From CAZQYC01 sp043746555 (GTDB taxonomy: Bacteria; Pseudomonadota; Gammaproteobacteria; Steroidobacterales; Steroidobacteraceae), in contig JAYTQU010000136.1 in NCBI GenBank assembly GCA_043746555.1, forward strand, positions 1-6,874: a stretch of DNA of 6,874 bases, given 5' to 3'. A program made the position numbers and the translations under genes. Positions 4,545-6,874 of this stretch are shown here, in pieces. Position 1 is the stretch's first letter, and each line of letters starts with the position of its first letter. A model generated the notes under the pieces. It did no database searches and had not been told where the DNA came from. It saw only the letters and a list, made by a program, of their open reading frames with translations.

Positions 4545-5315
4545 CTAACCCGCCGCCGCGCAGATCTTCAAAAACTCTTCGGCCTTCAACGATGCGCCGC
4601 CGATCAGGCCGCCATCGACATCGGACATCGCAAAAATCTCGGCGGCGTTAGCGGCTTTGACGCTTCCGCCGTACAGGATACGCGTGCCGGCCGCTATTCT
4701 AGCATCGCCTGTCTTCGATTCGACTCGACCAAGCTCGGCGCGAATAAATGCGTGGACTTCCTGCACCTGCCCAGCCGTCGCATTTTTTCCCGTACCGATC
4801 GCCCAAACCGGTTCGTAGGCAATCACCGCCGTCGCAAAGGGCGCGGGACCGGTCACGTCGAGAACGGCGTTCAGTTGCCTCGCAACCACCGCAGACGTGC
4901 GCCCAAGCGCGCGCTCTTCCAAAGTCTCGCCGACACACAAAATCGGCGTTAGACCCTGAGCGTGCGCAGCCACAAACTTACGAGCAACCAACGCATCGTC
5001 CTCTTTATAAATTGCGCGCCGCTCCGAGTGGCCGACGATGACGAATTCGCAGCCCACGTCTTTAAGCATGGCGGCCGATACTTCGCCCGTGAAGGCACCG
5101 AGCGGTTCGGCGCAAACCGATTGCGCGCCCAATGCAATCTGTGTCGACTTCAAAAGCCGCGCGGCTTCCCACAAATAGACGAACGGCGGACATACGACCA
5201 GTTCGGCAGTGGCGTCCGCGTGTTGTCCGTGGAGTAGTGCATCGATCAACGCCGCGTTATCCGCGCGCGAACCATGCATTTTCCAGTTTCCGGCAACCAT
5301 TGGCCGTCGCGCCAT
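4545..5315 (-). CDS. tpiA: triosephosphate isomerase
   Basis: TpiA is the cytoplasmic TIM-barrel enzyme that interconverts dihydroxyacetone phosphate and glyceraldehyde 3-phosphate in glycolysis and gluconeogenesis. The protein is 256 aa, close to the bacterial norm of about 250. All catalytic parts are visible: N10 and K12 in GNWKMHGS, the electrophile H96 in IVGHSERR, the general base E168 in AYEPVWAIGTGK (with the mobile loop 6 at about 169-177), and the phosphate-binding strands ILYGGSVK (213-220) and GGLIGGASL (235-243). The ATG at 5315 is preceded by GGAG at 8 nt. It lies 132 bases downstream of glmM and 93 upstream of secG. I see no clear dedicated promoter in the glmM gap, so expression as part of the glmM transcript is plausible. 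The stop is TAG. Confidence 0.98.
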   Translation of the reverse strand: MARRPMVAGNWKMHGSRADNAALIDALLHGQHADATAELVVCPPFVYLWEAARLLKSTQIALGAQSVCAEPLGAFTGEVSAAMLKDVGCEFVIVGHSERRAIYKEDDALVARKFVAAHAQGLTPILCVGETLEERALGRTSAVVARQLNAVLDVTGPAPFATAVIAYEPVWAIGTGKNATAGQVQEVHAFIRAELGRVESKTGDARIAAGTRILYGGSVKAANAAEIFAMSDVDGGLIGGASLKAEEFLKICAAAG

Positions 5316-5374
5316 AACACTCGCTCCGCGTGAATTACGCCTGGGGCAAACTCGAACGGATAGCCGGGTCTGCG

Positions 5375-5397
5375 AAAAGGCCGCGCAGCTTAGCGGC
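5375..5397 (-). terminator. weak terminator-like hairpin between glmM and tpiA
   Basis: On the minus strand GCCGC (5397-5393), an 8-base loop and GCGGC (5384-5380) are followed by CTTTTCGC. The stem is only 5 bp and the T-run only four long, so it might attenuate rather than end transcription from glmM. Confidence 0.22.
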
Positions 5398-5447
5398 GAG
5401 GCTCCCTGAAAGCAATCGATCCGAACGATACGAGAATGTTTAACCGA

Positions 5448-6782
5448 TTAGGCGGCGGCGGCCGCGACCGACACAGCCAATTCCTTCGCCAATTGCCGCA
5501 CCAGTTTTTCCTCTTGGCCTTCGACCATTACGCGGATCACGGGTTCGGTGCCGGATGAACGCAGGACGACGCGCCCCGTTCCATTAAGACGTTGCTCTGC
5601 CTGCTTCACCGCGCCTTGGATTGCCGACGATGCCGCCACATCGATTTTTTTCGTGACCCGCACATTTTCCAAAATCTGTGGATACTTCGTCATGGGCGCG
5701 GCCAATTTCGCGAGCGACGATCCGGTTGCCTTCATGATCGCGAGCACTTGCAGCGCACTAATGAGTGCGTCGCCGGTGGTGGTTTTATCCAGGCACAGTA
5801 AGTGGCCGGAGGTTTCGCCCCCTAATACGCCGCCGGTTTCGCGCAGCATCTCGAGCACATAACGATCGCCCACTTTGGCGCGTTTGAACTGAATGCCTTC
5901 CTTCGCCAGCGCATGTTCCAAACCGAGATTACTCATCACCGTGCCCACCACCGGCCCGATCAACGTCCCGGCTGCGTGTCGCGCGCACGCGATGATGTAG
6001 AGCAGTTGATCGCCGTCGATCAAATTGCCTGCGGCATCGACCATCATCAAGCGATCGCCATCGCCATCGAGTGCGATACCGAGATCGGCCTTCACGCCCG
6101 GCACCATCATTTGCAGAAGCTGTGGCGACGTCGATCCACAATTCAAATTGATATTACGGCCGTTTGGCGAACATCCAATTGGAATCACTTCAGCGCCAAG
6201 ATCGGTCAGTGTGCGCGGCGCGACTTTGTAGCCCGCTCCGTGTGCGCAGTCGATCACGATCTTGAGTCCCGACAGATCCACTCCTTCGGGCACCGTCGAA
6301 CTGCAAAACTGTTGGTAATGCACGCGCGATTTATCGACACGACGCGCGGTGCCTAACTGCGGCGACTCGCGCGTGATCGGCGCTTCGTCGAGATGTTTTT
6401 CGATTTCAATTTCGGCTTCGTCAGTTAGCTTGCCGCCTTTGCCGCAAAAGAATTTGATGCCGTTATCTTCATAAGGATTGTGCGAAGCGCTGATCACCAC
6501 GCCGAAATTGCATTCGAATTTTTGCGTGAGATACGCGATCGCCGGCGTCGGCAACGGTCCAATCATGAGGACGTCAACGCCGGCCGCGACAAATCCCGCT
6601 TCGAGCGCTGCTTCAAACATATAGCCGGACAAGCGCGTATCTTTTCCCACTAACACCTTGCCACCCTGCGGCGCGAGTACCCGCGCGGCGGCGCTCGCCA
6701 AACGCAATGCGAAATCGACCGTCAGCGGCGGTTCGCCCACGCGACCGCGTACGCCATCGGTGCCGAAATACTTGCGACTCAT
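5448..6782 (-). CDS. glmM: phosphoglucosamine mutase
   Basis: GlmM converts glucosamine 6-phosphate to glucosamine 1-phosphate, a cytoplasmic step towards UDP-GlcNAc for peptidoglycan and lipopolysaccharide. The protein is 444 aa, matching the family (445 in E. coli). The four phosphohexomutase domains are evident. The active serine S100 is in VISASHNPYEDNGIKFF, where it is phosphorylated in active enzyme. The Mg2+ loop is LDGDGDR (D239, D241, D243), the sugar-binding loop GGETSGH (321-327) and the C-terminal phosphate-binding loop RSSGTEPVIRVM (408-419). The N-terminus MSRKYFGTDGVRG is classic GlmM, which separates it from phosphomannomutase. The ATG at 6782 overlaps the folP stop (ATGA) and has an AGGAGA site 6 nt upstream. 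The C-terminus ends in an alanine run (AVSVAAAAA). The stop is TAA. Confidence 0.98.
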   Translation of the reverse strand: MSRKYFGTDGVRGRVGEPPLTVDFALRLASAAARVLAPQGGKVLVGKDTRLSGYMFEAALEAGFVAAGVDVLMIGPLPTPAIAYLTQKFECNFGVVISASHNPYEDNGIKFFCGKGGKLTDEAEIEIEKHLDEAPITRESPQLGTARRVDKSRVHYQQFCSSTVPEGVDLSGLKIVIDCAHGAGYKVAPRTLTDLGAEVIPIGCSPNGRNINLNCGSTSPQLLQMMVPGVKADLGIALDGDGDRLMMVDAAGNLIDGDQLLYIIACARHAAGTLIGPVVGTVMSNLGLEHALAKEGIQFKRAKVGDRYVLEMLRETGGVLGGETSGHLLCLDKTTTGDALISALQVLAIMKATGSSLAKLAAPMTKYPQILENVRVTKKIDVAASSAIQGAVKQAEQRLNGTGRVVLRSSGTEPVIRVMVEGQEEKLVRQLAKELAVSVAAAAA

Positions 6783-6874
6783 AGTTGTTCTCCTGGCGAA
6801 CTTTCTTGGCGACTCTGCTTAAGTGCGGCGGCGACGCGGACAGCGTCGATCGTTTCCGGGACATCGTGGGCGCG
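6779..6874 (-). CDS. folP: dihydropteroate synthase, C-terminal 31 residues (cut by the window edge)
   Basis: Only the end of the gene is present. It joins para-aminobenzoate to dihydropterin pyrophosphate in folate synthesis and is the sulfonamide target. The visible frame begins RAHDVPETIDAVRVAAALKQ and ends SSPGEQL. The R-x-HDV motif is the C-terminal signature of this family; in E. coli R255 and H257 of that motif bind the anion (pyrophosphate) site. The following helix, with its D-A-x-R-V pattern, also fits. The TGA stop (6781-6779) overlaps the glmM ATG by 4 nt. The folP-glmM pairing is conserved in many Proteobacteria, which supports the call despite the short length. The remainder lies beyond 6874. 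Confidence 0.88.
   Translation of the reverse strand, partial: RAHDVPETIDAVRVAAALKQSRQESSPGEQL
6789..6794 (-). promoter_or_regulatory. ribosome binding site of glmM, inside folP
   Basis: The minus strand reads AGGAGA, six bases before the glmM ATG and within the last codons of folP. It is the strongest Shine-Dalgarno match seen here. Together with the ATGA overlap it fixes the glmM start and implies coupled translation. Confidence 0.8.

Overview
The window is a dense run of genes that all read on the minus strand, so transcription goes from high to low coordinates: folP (only its last 31 codons are inside), glmM, tpiA, secG, tRNA-Leu(GAG), then nuoA, nuoB, nuoC, nuoD and nuoE. The order folP-glmM-tpiA-secG-tRNA-Leu-nuo, with nuoC and nuoD as separate genes rather than the fused nuoCD of enterics, is a conserved arrangement in Gammaproteobacteria outside the Enterobacterales (for example Xanthomonas- and Legionella-like lineages). 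The protein sequences fit such an organism. Base composition is moderately GC-rich and even (an impression, not counted). I cannot name a genus.

Region by region (coordinates high to low): 6874-5448 holds the end of dihydropteroate synthase and all of phosphoglucosamine mutase, coupled by an ATGA overlap. 5315-4545 is triosephosphate isomerase and 4451-4050 is the SecG translocon subunit. 3992-3908 is a class II tRNA-Leu with its CCA encoded. 3907-3413 is a 495-base stretch without a protein gene. It holds two related palindromic repeats, other small hairpins, a good candidate promoter for the nuo operon and an 11-bp tandem repeat in the leader. 3412-69 is the first part of the NADH:quinone oxidoreductase (respiratory complex I) operon, nuoA to nuoE, tightly packed with overlaps of 10 nt (A/B) and 4 nt (D/E). 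nuoF is expected next, but its start is not recognisable in the last 68 bases.

Functionally these are housekeeping genes: folate and cell-wall precursor synthesis (FolP, GlmM), glycolysis (TpiA), protein export (SecG), a Leu tRNA for CUC/CUU codons, and the membrane arm anchor (NuoA) plus the quinone/N2 module (NuoB, C, D) and an N-module subunit (NuoE) of complex I. All protein genes look intact, with their catalytic or ligand residues in place, and none appears exotic.

The part that deserves attention is the non-coding stretch next to tRNA-Leu. A perfect 21-bp-stem palindrome overlaps the tRNA's CCA end. A diverged copy of the same palindrome lies 178 bp away, and its core stem differs at two base pairs that are both changed on both sides (compensatory changes). 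This suggests a hairpin repeat family, or a small MITE-like element, kept for its structure. I found no evidence of a new defence system, CRISPR array or toxin-antitoxin system.
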